Of a stretch of DNA of 64,000 nucleotides, positions 22,389 to 34,980 are shown in pieces. Made by a program: the position numbers and the translations under genes. Source of the DNA: Zoroaster sp. YZ-2022 (taxonomy: Eukaryota > Echinodermata > Asteroidea > Forcipulatida > Zoroasteridae); the NCBI GenBank assembly GCA_029582265.1, contig CM055830.1, positions 26,443,619-26,507,618 on the forward strand, in the 5' to 3' direction. The notes beneath the pieces were generated by a model. It ran no database searches. It was not told the DNA's origin and saw only the letters and a list, made by a program, of their open reading frames with translations. Every line of letters begins with the position of its first letter. The first letter of the stretch is position 1.

Positions 22389-22683
22389 TTGGAAACATTT
22401 GATTATCAACTCAAATACCTTTTCACAATGTACATAACGGTTTGTTTCAATTATATATTTCTTACCACAGTAGGTTTCTTTGCAAGTGAATTAGCTTTTA
22501 ATTTTATCTTTTATTTTAGTTTTATTTGTTTATATTTTTTATTATGTTTAATATTTATTGATGACTTTAATTTATCTTTTGAATTGCATGTTACTTTTTT
22601 TTTAATTCCTAGGGCCATGAGGGATACCACATGTTACGTGAACGGGTTACCCTGATAAAATATCAGAAATAAATAAATAAAAT
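22389..22683 (+). mobile_element. Non-LTR retrotransposon 3' end
   Basis: AGGGCCATGAGGGATACC, then a small stem-loop CTGATA-AAA-TATCAG, then an (AAAT)n tail at 22,668-22,683. This arrangement is typical of CR1-like 3' ends. A second, diverged copy with the same tail is at 42,826-42,926. No coding part remains that I can recognise. Confidence 0.55.
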
Positions 22684-23003
22684 ACAACCTGGGAAGCAGC
22701 AGTCTGATTATAAAATTAGATCAAACTACAATAATTTTGCATAATTTTTAGTAGGAGCAGAATATATGCAGATATGTATACATACCTCTTGTTACGATCC
22801 GAAAAACTCCAAACTATAGGTGAATGCAAATTACTCAAAAATCCTGAATTTTCTCAGATGCAACAAAGAAATCAAACATGGTCACACTGATATAAAGAAC
22901 AAAGAAACAAATTGTGATATAATAATGAAAATATCTACCGCTTCAAATATCGATGGGTTTAACAAGCGTACAATGATTAAGGTAAACAAGTGTACATTAA
23001 GAA

Positions 23004-23028
23004 AAGATCTTATACTAAATAAGATCTT
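23004..23028. other. Perfect small hairpin inside the LTR
   Basis: AAGATCTTAT and ATAAGATCTT form a perfect 10-bp stem around ACTAA. Confidence 0.7.
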
Positions 23029-23599
23029 ACGGGCGAAGACTGAGCAGGCTCCAGCGAAAACGTCACAAAAAACAGTTCTCTGACACGATGTAAACAGAGC
23101 TGGACGTGGGGCGAATTCACCTCCAACAAACGGCCGGAAAAAGACGAAACCACGGGGACACAAGTCGACTACCGTGACAAATATATGGTAAAGAAGAAAT
23201 CCCAAAAATACTGAACTGTAGATTTAGTTCACAAAATGTCTCTTCCGGAATTAAATTCAGCTCTCAGACACTTCACTCGGTCAAGACGAACTTTCAGGTC
23301 CTAGTGGGTGTACACTGAAGTATCGATATACTAGTCTTGGTTACCGAAGTCTTAATGGTTTGCTCAAGTCCTGCCTAAAATCCTCTACCAGCCCGTATTT
23401 ATAGTTTTTACTCCCTTCTAGAAAAAACTAGAGATTTCTTCGTCTTCCCTTTACTGACGCTATAAAACAACTCTAAACACCGCTATCTTAATTTGGCGAT
23501 AGCGCAGCACGAGAAATGACGCTCGTTTTATTTTTTCGCCTTTTATTCCTCCAGCATAACAATGTCTGTACTTTCTCTTCTATTCTAACTCTTCTTCCT

Positions 23600-23812
23600 T
23601 TAAATATTACAATAAAACCTTCTGACTGACTCTTTATAACTTCACCGAAACACTTTGCAATTCTTCCATTTCTTACATGACAAAACTCCATTAACGAAGC
23701 TTAATTGAAATATTACAACAAAACCTTCTGACCGACTCTTTATAACTTCACCAAGAACTTGGCAATTCCTCCAATTTTTACATGACAAACTCCATTAACA
23801 AAGATTATGTTC
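23600..23812 (+). repeat. Tandem duplication of about 106 bp inside the LTR
   Basis: Two copies share AATATTACAA, AAAACCTTCTGAC, GACTCTTTATAACTTCACC and CTCCATTAAC-AAG. Confidence 0.85.
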
Positions 23813-25588
23813 CAATCAGTTTTTTTTATTTTGTAAACCAAAATTATTTTTTTAACTATTCGCACCTCTACCCGAGTGTGTTACACCATACTACAAAGTC
23901 TTTTTAACAGCAGCACAGAAGCCTATTCTGGCGAGCAAAGCCATGTATCCAAGTGATAACGTATCTTATGTTAATGCTCACTATTAGTTTCAGTGTCACT
24001 TCTTCAGAGATAGCGACGCCCAGGAAAAACCAGAGATAAAAATGTTTAAAAATGCTCTGGAAACCTGTGTCCAAAAACAGTCAGCGATCCCCTTCGTGCA
24101 GGTGTTGGACTTCACCCTTAACATATAGTAACATTAATCTGATTCTACGAAAATTGTAATTTCGTTCGTATTAAAACGTGCGTCTGTGGGTGTGCTCGCT
24201 AGAACTGACCCCTCTACACAATTACCTCCCTTTTAAACCCCCATTCTAGCCATTCCTCATTACGTAATACACTCTTGCTAAACGCTCTTCGAATTAGCAA
24301 GACAATAATTTCCCGCTTTACTACGAACCGCGGGAAAAGTAAATTCACTTCACTTCTAGAAATTTCTGTTAAATTACATCATTGTCCAAAAATAAACTTC
24401 CAGAACGTTCTATTCATAACCCGTAAACATAATCCCGCCCCCTTTGGGGTCAACACGCGGTCACACACGGATTATCTCCACATACGGTTCGTGTGTATAT
24501 GTAACACTCTATATAATCTGTAGGTGTCTCTATTGTACGTACAGGCTGAGTCAAGATCCTACTCTCTACAATGACACTGGTGGAGGTGTAAGGGATTAAC
24601 ACTATCAACATAATTATCGGTGGCTCAAGTTTGGTTTGTTTTGTTCGTATATAACATTCAGATGAGATTCCTGACTTGTAAACGTCGTCTGTATTTTTCA
24701 GAATAGACTCACTTCTTTTCGTTTGCACACGTCATCATTACATCATCAATACGGCATGTGTTATTTATCAATACTAACAACGTCAGATCGCGAAGGGACT
24801 TAAGAAGTATAAAATACGAATGTTTGTAAAGCTAGTTCTGAAGTTAAATGAACATGTCATTTACAATCATATCTCTCAAAAAGAAACATAATTTCTCGTC
24901 AAGAAAACTCAGAACAGCTCTGAGGTCTGTTCAAAAAGAGACACATCCCTAGTTTTATGTGTAACCTTGTTCACAATAAAAGAAAAATAAACACCTTTAT
25001 AACTTAACACACGTCTCATTTAGCTGTCCTGATGTTATTGTTTGTAGGCGAAACGACGTATTTATCAAAGCATGATATTTCTGAGCTATTCGTATCTGAA
25101 AAAGAAAATTCTGAGACATGTGCGTGTCTCTTCGTGTACACGTATGTACATTCACGTATACAAATACCCGCCCAGGCCATACACGTGAGTATTCCAGCGA
25201 GGTCTTCATCAGGGTTCCCGTCCCGGTGTCCGGACTGGCTCTTGCCGCGCTGACAGAGTGAGAAAACGCTAGTGTTCAATTTGAAATAAAGAACAAGTTA
25301 CTTATTAACTATATGTATGCTAGCCATCAGTACCAGTTCAAGAAATAAATTTGCAGAAAAACGTATTTCCAATTACATAATGAGATCAACTTTTATATGT
25401 TAAGAGGGATAATGAAATCAACAAATTTAATACATTTTCCACAAGGGGAAGTTCAATAATTAAAAGGAGGTTTCCCAAACCATTCATCATATCTGCATCC
25501 ATACACAGTGTGGTAGTTTCATACACTGTAGCCAGTGTACGTAAACGGCTTCGGCGAAGCCGAGCGAGGTCTCCAGGGTTCCCCGGTG

Positions 25589-25612
25589 ACCGGTGTTCAA
25601 TTGAACACCGGT
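25589..25612. other. Perfect 24-bp palindrome
   Basis: ACCGGTGTTCAA is followed immediately by its reverse complement. The related copies Y and Z carry only one arm in direct orientation (GTTCAATTTGAAA), so the palindrome arose in copy X. Confidence 0.85.
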
Positions 25613-26299
25613 GTTCAATTTGAAACGATAATACCAATCATTATCAGATCCAAATAATAAGTGTGCACACAAATTAGTATTTAGAAGCATTTATTTCATG
25701 ACAACTTCAAGAAATAAATTCACATCATTTGTTCTAATTCATATATTAAGACAGATGCAACAAAACTATAAGCTGTAAATTAATTAACACAAAATAAACA
25801 AAATGAAAAACTAATCAAAACAAATGTTATAATGTTAACATGTATGGAAGATGAGGAAGCAAAGCTTTTGTACTTTTCCCTATGGACAAACAAAACACAA
25901 TTAATATGAGATAAATACAAGACAAAGACAGGACAAACAAAAACAAGAGTAAGACTGGATGTAGCTTCATTTGAGAGACTATATGAAAGAAATAAAAGGA
26001 TAATATAATATACAGAGGGAAAATAAAATGAAGTTCCCTATATATAAATATTCTAAAATACTGCTTTTTAGTTTTAGTTTTTGTTTTTTTTGTTTTTTTG
26101 GGGGGGGAGGGGGCAAAAGATGTTAGGGAAACAGTTTGTCTCCAGTCAGTATGAAGACTGTTCCAGTACAAAATACCACTCTGTAAGAGGATATTTTTGA
26201 GTGAGTTGTCCTGTTAAAATTAACATAAATATTACCATTTGATGATCTACGTCACCAGTCTCATAGGAGTGTACAGAAGCAATGAATGTAAACATGAAT

Positions 26300-27145
26300 G
26301 TTGCATACTCAGTGCAACCATATGCAATGTTGAAACAACATTTGTAAAATGTTGGCAAAACTGCTTCTCTTTGAATCGTTTTTTATTGATTAATGTTGTT
26401 CAATACATTCATAGTTATCATCGGCTTTAGGGAAAAAACGTTTTGGCAATAATATCTTTCTTAAAAATTGTATTGTTTATTGTGAAGATTGGTTCCATCA
26501 CAAGAATTTACATTAGTCCTACTCTGTGTTGTGTGTTTTCATTATAATTTTCCATTATAATTAATATTAAATAACATATATCTTCTTCAGTTAGGGTCCT
26601 TCGTGTTTCAACGTTATACAAATAAATTGCCCGACTCTATTTGCTCCATGTTCAATAGTGTTGTTAAGTGTACATGACTATTTACCAGGCAATTTGTTGA
26701 CTAACATTAATCATTTCCTCCAACCATTCTTACTCAAAGAAATTGAACATGAAGGTCTCCAAGTTGTGGAATTCTGTGAAATTATCTTTTAAGTATTCAA
26801 TATTTTAATTGAAACATAAATTAAAGACTCAATTACTAAGAAAGTATTTATAATATGAATAATATTCTTTCTTAATATGGGTAACATTGTCTTAATACGT
26901 ATCTTGTGTACATGTCCTTATGGGAGTTTAACGTTTACTTTGCCTATAACATTATGAATATAAGGTCCCTGCTGGAGCAAGCTTCATGCACATTCATAAT
27001 TATATTAATCTATTATTAAATGTTTTATAGGTTTACAAGTATGATTTTGTTGTCCCCTTAAGTGTGGAGATAATAAAGGAAGCATTTAAAATGCATATAA
27101 AATGAATCCATTATTATAAACTGCAAAATGACGAAATACATTTAA
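26300..27145. other. No recognised feature (AT-rich)
   Basis: AT-rich single-copy-looking sequence. I see no gene, repeat or terminal structure in it. Confidence 0.4.
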
Positions 27146-27532
27146 AACATGATGATGATGACGATGATGACGGTGATGACGATGATGACGATGATGACGA
27201 TGATGACGATGATGACGATGATGACGATGATGACGATGATGACGATGATGATGATGATGACGATGATGATGATGATGATGTAGGGCATTTTAAAGCTCTC
27301 TTAAACAAGGTATCAAAGCGCTGTACATTATTACCCCTGCTCATCAGGCGCATAAATCATTCCTGAAACCATCTCAGCTCCCTGTGGAGTATACAGCTCA
27401 ATTGCTGCCATTTCGGCGCATACGGGCGAGTCAAACACAACAACCAATTCTACCCTCACAGGTACCCATTTACTCCTAGGTGGAGAGAAGAAATTATGGT
27501 AAAGTGTCTTGCTCAAGACAAGTGTCTAACAC
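27146..27532 (-). mobile_element. tRNA-derived SINE copy with (GATGAC)n tail
   Basis: On the minus strand it reads TTAGACACTTGTCTTGAG, TAAATGGGTACCTGTGAGG, ATGGCAGCAATTGAGCTG, CTGAGATGGTTTCAGGAATG and GAGCAGGGGTAATAATG, matching the SINE at 15,112-15,433. The 3' tail is an expanded GATGAC/GATGAT microsatellite (27,149-27,283). The head is truncated before the B box. The poly-serine open frame over the tail is an artefact. Confidence 0.85.
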
Positions 27533-28125
27533 AAATCATAATAATATACAAGAAAACAACAAATAAAATTTCCTTTACATCGAATAAAACTAATTGAAAA
27601 AGTTACAAAACACTGCACGACAGCCAATATCTTGCTTTGTGGATTTCTTCCTTTCATAGACAAATAGAACTTCATCCAAGAATGGTTAATTTTGGTTTCC
27701 TAATGCACTTCTCTATTGGAATCAAAATGAGGCTGTTGTCTTAAATAGTGTGGTTCCTTGCAAACTCATAATGATTTTTAATTAGCTGTCAGGTTACCAG
27801 ACAAATATGGCCTCAATGTGACGAGAATCTATTAAAGCATGGATAAGACGACTTCCTGGCAGGCAACGATTGCTTTAAATCAAAAACAATAAAGTCATGG
27901 CAAATTTACCATGCATGTCTACTTTACATGCACGAGGTCGATGTCAACTATACTATCCTCATACTATCTATTTTGATGTAATGGAAAAGTTCTTTTGGGA
28001 AAATTGCCTTGCTCCTACCTATTCTCCCAGGAGGACGGAATTCAAGGCCTGTGAGGTGATCAGACATTGTTAAATTAGATCAGTAAAACACCACAAGATT
28101 TACATATGTATGTGTCAGGTCTCTG
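27533..28125. other. No recognised feature
   Basis: AT-rich sequence without a gene or repeat that I can support. Confidence 0.4.
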
Positions 28126-28530
28126 TTCCTAAAACTAAGGTTATTGACATTGGGGTTAAGTATGGTCGCCAGCTTTATTATTTTAAGGACTATGTCAGAA
28201 TAACTGATATGATGGGCCTTATCACTAACCATTCTCAAATTCAACAAGATCTCATGTCAACTGAATCCTTCCATCTTAGAGGTGTAATAGACCTTTAATT
28301 AATAAACCGCAGCCATCTTTGCTTTCCTGTACACAAGTCTATGATAATCAGAATGAGGCACATGTACAACTGAACCAGTAGTATAGACAGCTCCTTACGA
28401 TGTGATGTTACGATGCTGCAATCATAACGATATCTCTACCGCCTGTAGATAGGGAACGTGACTATGGTAGACGTGTGTGAGGAACTCACAATGCACAATG
28501 GGCAATAATTCCATTGGGGTAAACTAATAA
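28126..28530. repeat. Duplicate of 30,640-31,225 (degraded copy)
   Basis: Shares TAAGGACTATGTCAGAA-like sequence, CCATCTTTGCTTT, ACACAAGTCTATGA, GAATCAGAATGAGGCAC, GGGAACGTGACTATGG and TAGACGTGTGTGAGGAAC with 30,640-31,225. On the minus strand, the frame that is open at 31,009-31,215 is broken here by indels. Confidence 0.8.
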
Positions 28531-29670
28531 CGTATGATAAATTGATGTACAAAGAGTGCAATTCACAATTTTCATCGTCATGCGAGGAGATTTATATGCT
28601 AATTACGTGCGTTCTTCCCCCCGCACTGAATCCACCCCTAACTGATGAAACAATAATGGTGATAGAGGGCGGGCTATATACCTGTCAGAGACATCGTATT
28701 TTGTCTGGGGATAATAATAGGTTTTCCTGTCCAATGTCAAAACCCTTTTGTTAATTTTCGTTCGAGAATATTCAAATTCACGCCGTTTTAGTGATCCAAA
28801 CAATCCAGGGTTTCTTTTTATATACTGTTGCGTTTAATTTAATTTAATTGATTTCAAAACAATTTTTATTTCGTTCATATCATACTGCATTTAGTTTGTT
28901 CTATTTCGTTTTTCGGCATTCATGACTTCAGCTATGTCATCCTGAAATTTAATGTTTCGCATCTTTTCGCGATTGATGCATTCAAATTAACAATCATCGA
29001 TGCGCAAAGGATTTTGTACAAGTTTTTTATTTTCGCTTTCGTTAATGGGCAATTAATCCCAACGCGGCCTTCGCAAATTTTAGTGAGTTTTGTTGTTGTG
29101 AGTTAAGAAAGTCCTATTTTTTTTCGAAACTTCTGCTTTTGTTTCGCTATCCAGTATCTGGATTTTTATTCCTAGTGTCAATTTCTCTTGAAAGTAACAA
29201 ACAAGAATCTGCTTATCCCTATGGGGTCATCTTGCATAACAGATTTGTTACTCTTCAATGTGCGCGGACGGCTGGTCCCAGTTATATAACCACGGACAGA
29301 CTGAGCAGTAATCTGTAGAAAACAAGTTTTTAGTTTGTATTGCAATGTAACACAAAGAAAAAAACATGGATCTAAGGTATTTATATATTTTCGTTAGGAA
29401 GTGCATTCGTTTGTCGATACTTATTGGTAATATCGGCCTCACAGAGTACGTACATGGGTGGCGAATAAGCGCCGGCGACATTTCTGTTTTTATTTATTTA
29501 TTTGTATAAAGTGACGAATAAGAAAGTATAGGCATAAATTATACGCTGTGCGTGCGTTGAAGTGACGAATACGCGGCATTTGATTTTTTACATAGTGACG
29601 AATAAGTTCAAGCCATTGTTACACATAGAAAATCAACATTTTAAACAAAGCAAACACAGCAAAATACCAA
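28531..29670. other. No recognised feature
   Basis: The only landmark is ATAGAGGGCGGGCT (28,663), which also occurs at about 925 in unit A. Otherwise this is unassigned AT-rich DNA. Confidence 0.4.
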
Positions 29671-29675
29671 CCATG

Positions 29676-29792
29676 TACACTGCAAAATATGCGGTGTTAA
29701 ATAACGCCATTGGTGTTACACCACTGGTGTTAAATAACACCAGTGGTGTTACATCACTGGTGTATATTTTAACACCGTATTTTTCCAGTGTA
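29676..29792. mobile_element. Palindromic MITE
   Basis: The core is 29,678-29,790. The left end CACTGCAAAATATGCGGTGTTAAA and the right end read in reverse (CACTGGAAAAATACGGTGTTAAA) match closely. The middle holds further inverted GGTGTTA/TAACACC copies, so the whole can fold on itself. TA lies on both sides, which suits a TA target but cannot be told apart from the inverted repeat. Confidence 0.75.
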
Positions 29793-30794
29793 CTTATTAA
29801 CACTTAAATAAAGCCAAGAAACTATCAGCGAATATGTGTCCGACTTAAAACATGCTGGACGGTAAGCTACTCTAAAGGCCCACGTGTGTGCCGCATTTTG
29901 ACAACGAGCCTTATAAAAGGCTCTAACGTCATTACCTGACAACGGGTGTTGTTTTGACTTAATAAACGAGCGCACAATTGACCAATAAAAATCATAACCT
30001 TTATTTGATATTCTACTTACTTCAATAGTCCAAACATAAAAAAATTAGTAATAATTTCCACACTTGACCTTGATTGTTTACCGTATCAAATTACAATAAT
30101 GAAAACAGTCAATTCCTGAGAGAAAAAGTTACTGGTAATGCATTTTTTCCGGTTCGTCACTACGTAAAAAATGCGACGATTTGATATTTACAATTAATTG
30201 ACAAGATCATCATTTAAAAAAATGACAGGATGAAATCACGAAATTTTGTTTTCTTGAATAAGCCAAAGCTAACTCGTAGAGAAATGCATACTCAGAGAAA
30301 GACACGTGGTACATAGAACATTAGGACAAAAACCTTTATATATGTTATACTTCATCCTTTAAAATGACATCTGAATTCAAGAGGGCGCTCTTACATACAG
30401 GCAGAATTGATCCTGTCAAAACGGGTTTCACTGACATCAAACATTGTCTGGGCTGTGTGTGCTCTGTATAGCTTTCAAACAGAACCAATTACACAAATGA
30501 AATACAAACAATTGAAAATAAAAGCAAAATCCATCACATGTTTGTAGTTGCATCATATGGCTATTAGTGTATGACCAAACTTTCTCCATACAACTAGCTG
30601 TCAGCAGACGCATCATAAGTTAAAAACAAAGTTGTTGAGCTGTAATATTTTCAGGCGGTTATTTAAGGACAAGATGTCAGAACGACTGATAAGATGGGGC
30701 TTATCCCTAACCATCCTTAAATTCAACAAGAACTTTAACATTATAATGGATCATATTGCCCACGGTAGTAAACAAAAGAAACATAATTGTTCTA

Positions 30795-30900
30795 ACTGAT
30801 AGATTTATTTGCGACCAGCAGCAGCAGGCTTAACACTTTTCTGACGTGGGATTCGTGTTGCATCTATAGCAAGGCTTACTTGAACACCTTCAAACATCAA
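30795..30900 (-). pseudogene. Possible C-terminal exon fragment (basic tail)
   Basis: On the minus strand a frame reads ATRIPRQKSVKPAAAGRK and then stops. CTTGCTATAG just before it could be a splice acceptor. The Lys/Arg/Ala-rich tail looks like the end of a ribosomal or chromatin protein, but I cannot name it. The evidence is a short open stretch only. Confidence 0.25.
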
Positions 30901-31008
30901 TTAGCCAAAACATCTTGGAAAATGCAAAAAATATTACTATTTCTTACACATCTATATTCGTTGTAAACCTAATCTTTCCATCATATAGGTGCAGCAGGCT
31001 TTTAAGTA

Positions 31009-31215
31009 TTATACCGCAGCCATCTTTGCTTTGTAGTACACAAGTCTATGAGAATCAGAATGAGGCACATGTACAACTGAACCAGTAGACAGGTTCCTCA
31101 CAATGTGATGTTTCCAATCATAACGGTACCGCCTGTAGATAGGGAACGTGACTATGGTAGACGTGTGTGAGGAACAAACAATACACAGTGGCCAATAACG
31201 GTTCCATTGGGGTAA
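31009..31215 (-). pseudogene. Possible terminal exon, unknown protein
   Basis: An open frame ends in a stop at 31,009. It reads CIVCSSHTSTIVTFPIYRR, then RYDWKHHIVRNLSTGSVVHV and SDSHRLVYYKAK. It has a protein-like composition, and the paralogous segment at 28,302-28,530 keeps many of the same residues but in broken frames. No start or signal is seen; if real it would be a last exon. I do not recognise the family. It could equally be chance openness in a repeat. Confidence 0.25.
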
Positions 31216-31789
31216 AGCAATATTAAATGTAATAATTGGCGCCCTCACCGACGTGGCTCAGCCTATTGTACTGGATCTGGACTGTATACGACGCCATCAA
31301 AGGGTACCGTTAAAGCAAACCATTGGTAGCATTTTTAAGGTTTATAGCAAGCATTCAAAGTGACAAATCCGTGGGTGGGGGGCACTTCCCAACCATCACT
31401 TTTAAAAAGGACCTGGGTCTCCCTACTTTTCAACCAAATTGGTCATGTAGCCTTTAGTGAATGATTTTCCGAAATTATTAAATCAGAAAATCTCCAAAAT
31501 ATGCACAAATCTTTCAAAAATGATATTTTTAAAATAAATTAATAAACATTTTCAGAAATGTCCTTCAAATTGTCCAAAATGATTTCTAATTTCTCAGAAT
31601 TTCATTATTATAATATTTTTAAATCCAAATTAATGTTTCAAACCCCAAATGATTTGTTTTATTCAGGTGGAGGTGGATTGGGTCATGGGGGAGGGTTAGG
31701 ACAGGGAGATCCGTATAGGAGGGCGCTTTTCAGAATGGGTAAATCTTGTGTAACTGCAAGAGTTCACTCAATCTAAACAGCGCCCTCTT

Positions 31790-32125
31790 TTTGTGAGGAG
31801 ATGGAGAGGAGGAAAGGGGTGGGCGGTGAGGATAATCCGATAAATATCAAGGGGAAATAAATACCCCAAAAATGAGTAGCTGGGACGTTGAATGCCCCTT
31901 GATATTTATTTGGTAACTTGAACCCCTTCCTCTCCCCATCCCAGAATTCTCCCCTCCCTTCCTCCTGGACTCTGCCCATCTAACTCCCCTTCCTTCCCTT
32001 TCCTCTCCATTTCCCCTCCCCTTCCCCTTCCTTCCACCCTCACCCTTCCCCTTCCTTCCCACCCCTCCCCATTCCTCCCCATCCACCTCCGCCTCCCTCC
32101 CCACCCAACGCCTCTCCCTATTCAG
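31790..32125. repeat. Purine/pyrimidine-rich tract of unit C
   Basis: Counterpart of 1,310-1,595 with a longer CT-rich part. It ends in CCTCTCCCTATTCAGCATC like the other two copies. Confidence 0.75.
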
Positions 32126-34980
32126 CATCAAGTCGAAATTTAGTGAAAAATTATTCTGGTCCACTAAATTTTCGACTTAATACTGGAAATGAAAAAACAG
32201 TGTCCCCTTGTAATTTTATGTTAGATGTCCCTTCAATAATAATGTCAGAGAGAGGTTTAGTTATCTACAGTCTCTGTAAACCTCCTGTCGCCGTTTGTCC
32301 TCATCTGTCAGGTCACGTGGTCAAGTTTAGAAGACTACGTTTATATACAAACTCAGAAATGAAAGAAAACATTTGTATTCGGTTCCTATCACTCAGTTTA
32401 TTGACCAGGTTTTCAACAGTATTAATTTAATTGAGGCTATCCAACATTTTTGACAATTGAGTACTCAGCATTTTCAAGATAAAAAAATAATGCCAAACAC
32501 GTCCGTTATTTGAAAATGTCTGAAATTGTGGATGGCCTCTGACAGCTAATTAATAACATCAATGCGTTATGTACAGGTAATTTTCTTTTAATTACAACGA
32601 TTGTTCTCAAAGATTGATATTCCGTGCTCAAAGTGAGTTTAACTGGGAAATATATTTCAATTTTAAATTGCTGTTTTAGTTTGTTAATAAGGATTAAAGA
32701 ATGGTTATATAAAATTTAAATGAATTTATGACATTACGTCATGAATTCATAATTATTTTATAATGGTTTCTCATTTAAAATGACATGTTTAACTTTAGTG
32801 ACCAGCATCGCTTGAGCATGGAATATATTAATATCTTTAATGACTTTAATTATAAAAATTAAGTAAATTGTAAACAATTCAAATCCATTGTCAACAAAGA
32901 AGCTTAAATTCTGCAGACTGCTTATGTTTTGTTTTTCATCAGTCACTTTCCTCGTATGTACACTCACGTGAATCAGAGAACAAAAGAGGGGTCGAAAACA
33001 CATCAATTGACGGGTGCTTTGCCAAGGACATTTCAAAGTCTGCAGAATTCAACAGATTGTAATTGTTGACAAGAGACTAAGATATATGTAAATTCTACAA
33101 ATACATTAAAATATTCATTTAAGAGATTTCAATAAAGATTTCTAAGACAGAGATATGCTGACATATATAATTTCACAACATTTTGCCGGAGTCACTGGCT
33201 AACAATTACTGGCTAATAGAATGTAAAATAATTTTTGTATTATTACTCTTATTTTATTTATTATTATTAATTGTTAATAAGACCATGTAATAAATAATAA
33301 ACTAGTGATAGTCCTTTCAAATCTAAAAATCAGGTTGGGTTGATCAATTGTATTTATTTATTTTCACCACATACAGCTACAACGCTGCTGCTTTCACTGT
33401 AATCTCGTTTGGGGAAAAATTACCGTCCGGTTGAACTCAACTGGGATTATTTTACCGTTCATATCCATCGTGAATATGCTGGGAGGGAGATGCGATTGGA
33501 ACTACCTACCCAATTTTATTATTTTTATTATTGGACAATTATTTAACCAATTATTGGATATAAAATATATAACAGAAATCAAGTCAAGCCTAATCCATTA
33601 GGTTGAGCAAGGACGATCACCTTAATTAATATTTTGTTGACATGGTCTGTTATTTGTTCACATTTAGTATTAACCTTTTTCGGTAGTAAGTAAAATCCAC
33701 TAAACAAAGCTAAACACACCATTCATATATTATTTAGACCCGTAGACTAGTTTGAAAATAACGGATTGGATGCCTTCAAGAGATTATATATAACACTATT
33801 AGTAATATGTCTATAAATGCATCCATACATTTTAAGAATGAAGAGATATTTATACAATAAATTTAAAGTTTCAGTTTATTCTCTTCGTTATTGAGAAATA
33901 GTGAACATGTAATCCGATTTATTTGCATGCATTCAAATCTAGAAAATTAATCCATTCTAAATTTGAAATACATTTCTCACGTTTTACAGAATCTCAGACG
34001 GAATAATTTATCTAGATGTTTGGTACGAGCAAATAACTTCAGATAAAGTAAGTTTTTAGATTATAATTTAGTAATCGTGTAATCGGGTGATTACCAAAGG
34101 TGTACACTAACATTGCACATTTTTCCAATGGAACCCATTACACATTTGTCGCAACTACACAATGATGTTTCAAAATATCATTATATAGGTTAAACACCAT
34201 GGGGGTCATTCACAAATACAGATTCCCAGTCTACGGGCCAGTGTTTACGATACTAATATGATTACATTTACAAATAATTATTGTGTCATTTTCAGTGCAG
34301 TGCATACATTTATAATTACAATTACATTCAGCCAAACTTTAAACACCAAATATATTTTTCTATCTGACCAAACAAAAATGCGCACAACTTTTCTAGCGGC
34401 CAAGAAAAGCCAGTGCGGAATTTTACGAAAAACAAAAGGAATTCTTGTGTAATCGCTGAAAGGTCGAAGCCTTTTTCATGATTCCTAGCTTTGAAAACTT
34501 CATTAAGTGAACTAACAAGACAAAAAAGTTCATTCAGTGTTATGTATTTCTGATGATATAATGTACCGTGACAGACATAAAATTCCTTCAATTCAGTCAA
34601 GATAACTTCATATTTAAACTTCTATCTTAATGTCCAAAGTCATGAGAACATTAGTAAATTTTTTTTAAATATACATGTTCCAAATGATTCGCTATTTTAC
34701 CGGCAAGTCCGGTACATTTTCCTATTTAGTAAGAAATTACTTATTATTAGTGACATTGTAAAAGCATTTTTAAACAGTCTATCGTAGGTGCCATTATTTT
34801 GAAGAGCAATATGAATCCAGCTGCATCACCAATGCATTCATTCACTTAATTTCTCGTTATCCATATCCAATCTTTATCAATTATATAGCGTTGACCAAGG
34901 CTGTTATCGTACGGTATCTCCATCCCGTACCGATTTCTGGCCAGAGAAATTCAGCATACACTGTGCATTTCATTTCCATA

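Larger units (their letters stand above)
22790..24506. mobile_element. Probable solo LTR, 1,717 bp
   Basis: The insertion begins TGTTACGATCC and ends GTGTATATGTAACA, so TGTTAC/GTAACA form perfect inverted ends with TG...CA termini. CTCT flanks it on both sides (22,786-22,789 and 24,507-24,510). The paralogous copy Y is continuous at this point (about 43,041), which proves an insertion. No internal coding region or second LTR exists, so a solo LTR from recombination is the simplest reading. A DNA element with these ends is less likely. Confidence 0.75.
22548..26295 (+). repeat. Dispersed duplication X (copies Y and Z elsewhere)
   Basis: Apart from the solo LTR insertion, this region is collinear with 42,825-44,790 (Y), and from 24,843 also with 59,232-60,390 (Z). 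Shared landmarks are GTGTCT-TATTGTAC, CTCAGAACAGCTCTGAGG, GTGTCCGGACTGGCTC, TTGCCGCGCTG, GTACGTAAACGGCTTCGGCG, GTTCAATTTGAAA and GACAGATGCAACAAA. No gene is recognised; open frames over the shared segments are not conserved. Confidence 0.8.

Noticed and set aside
22820..23083. 87-codon plus-strand frame
   Set aside because: Lies inside the probable solo LTR, with no recognisable domain.
27114..27353. Poly-serine open frame
   Set aside because: It is a translation of the (GATGAC)n SINE tail; no other coding signal.
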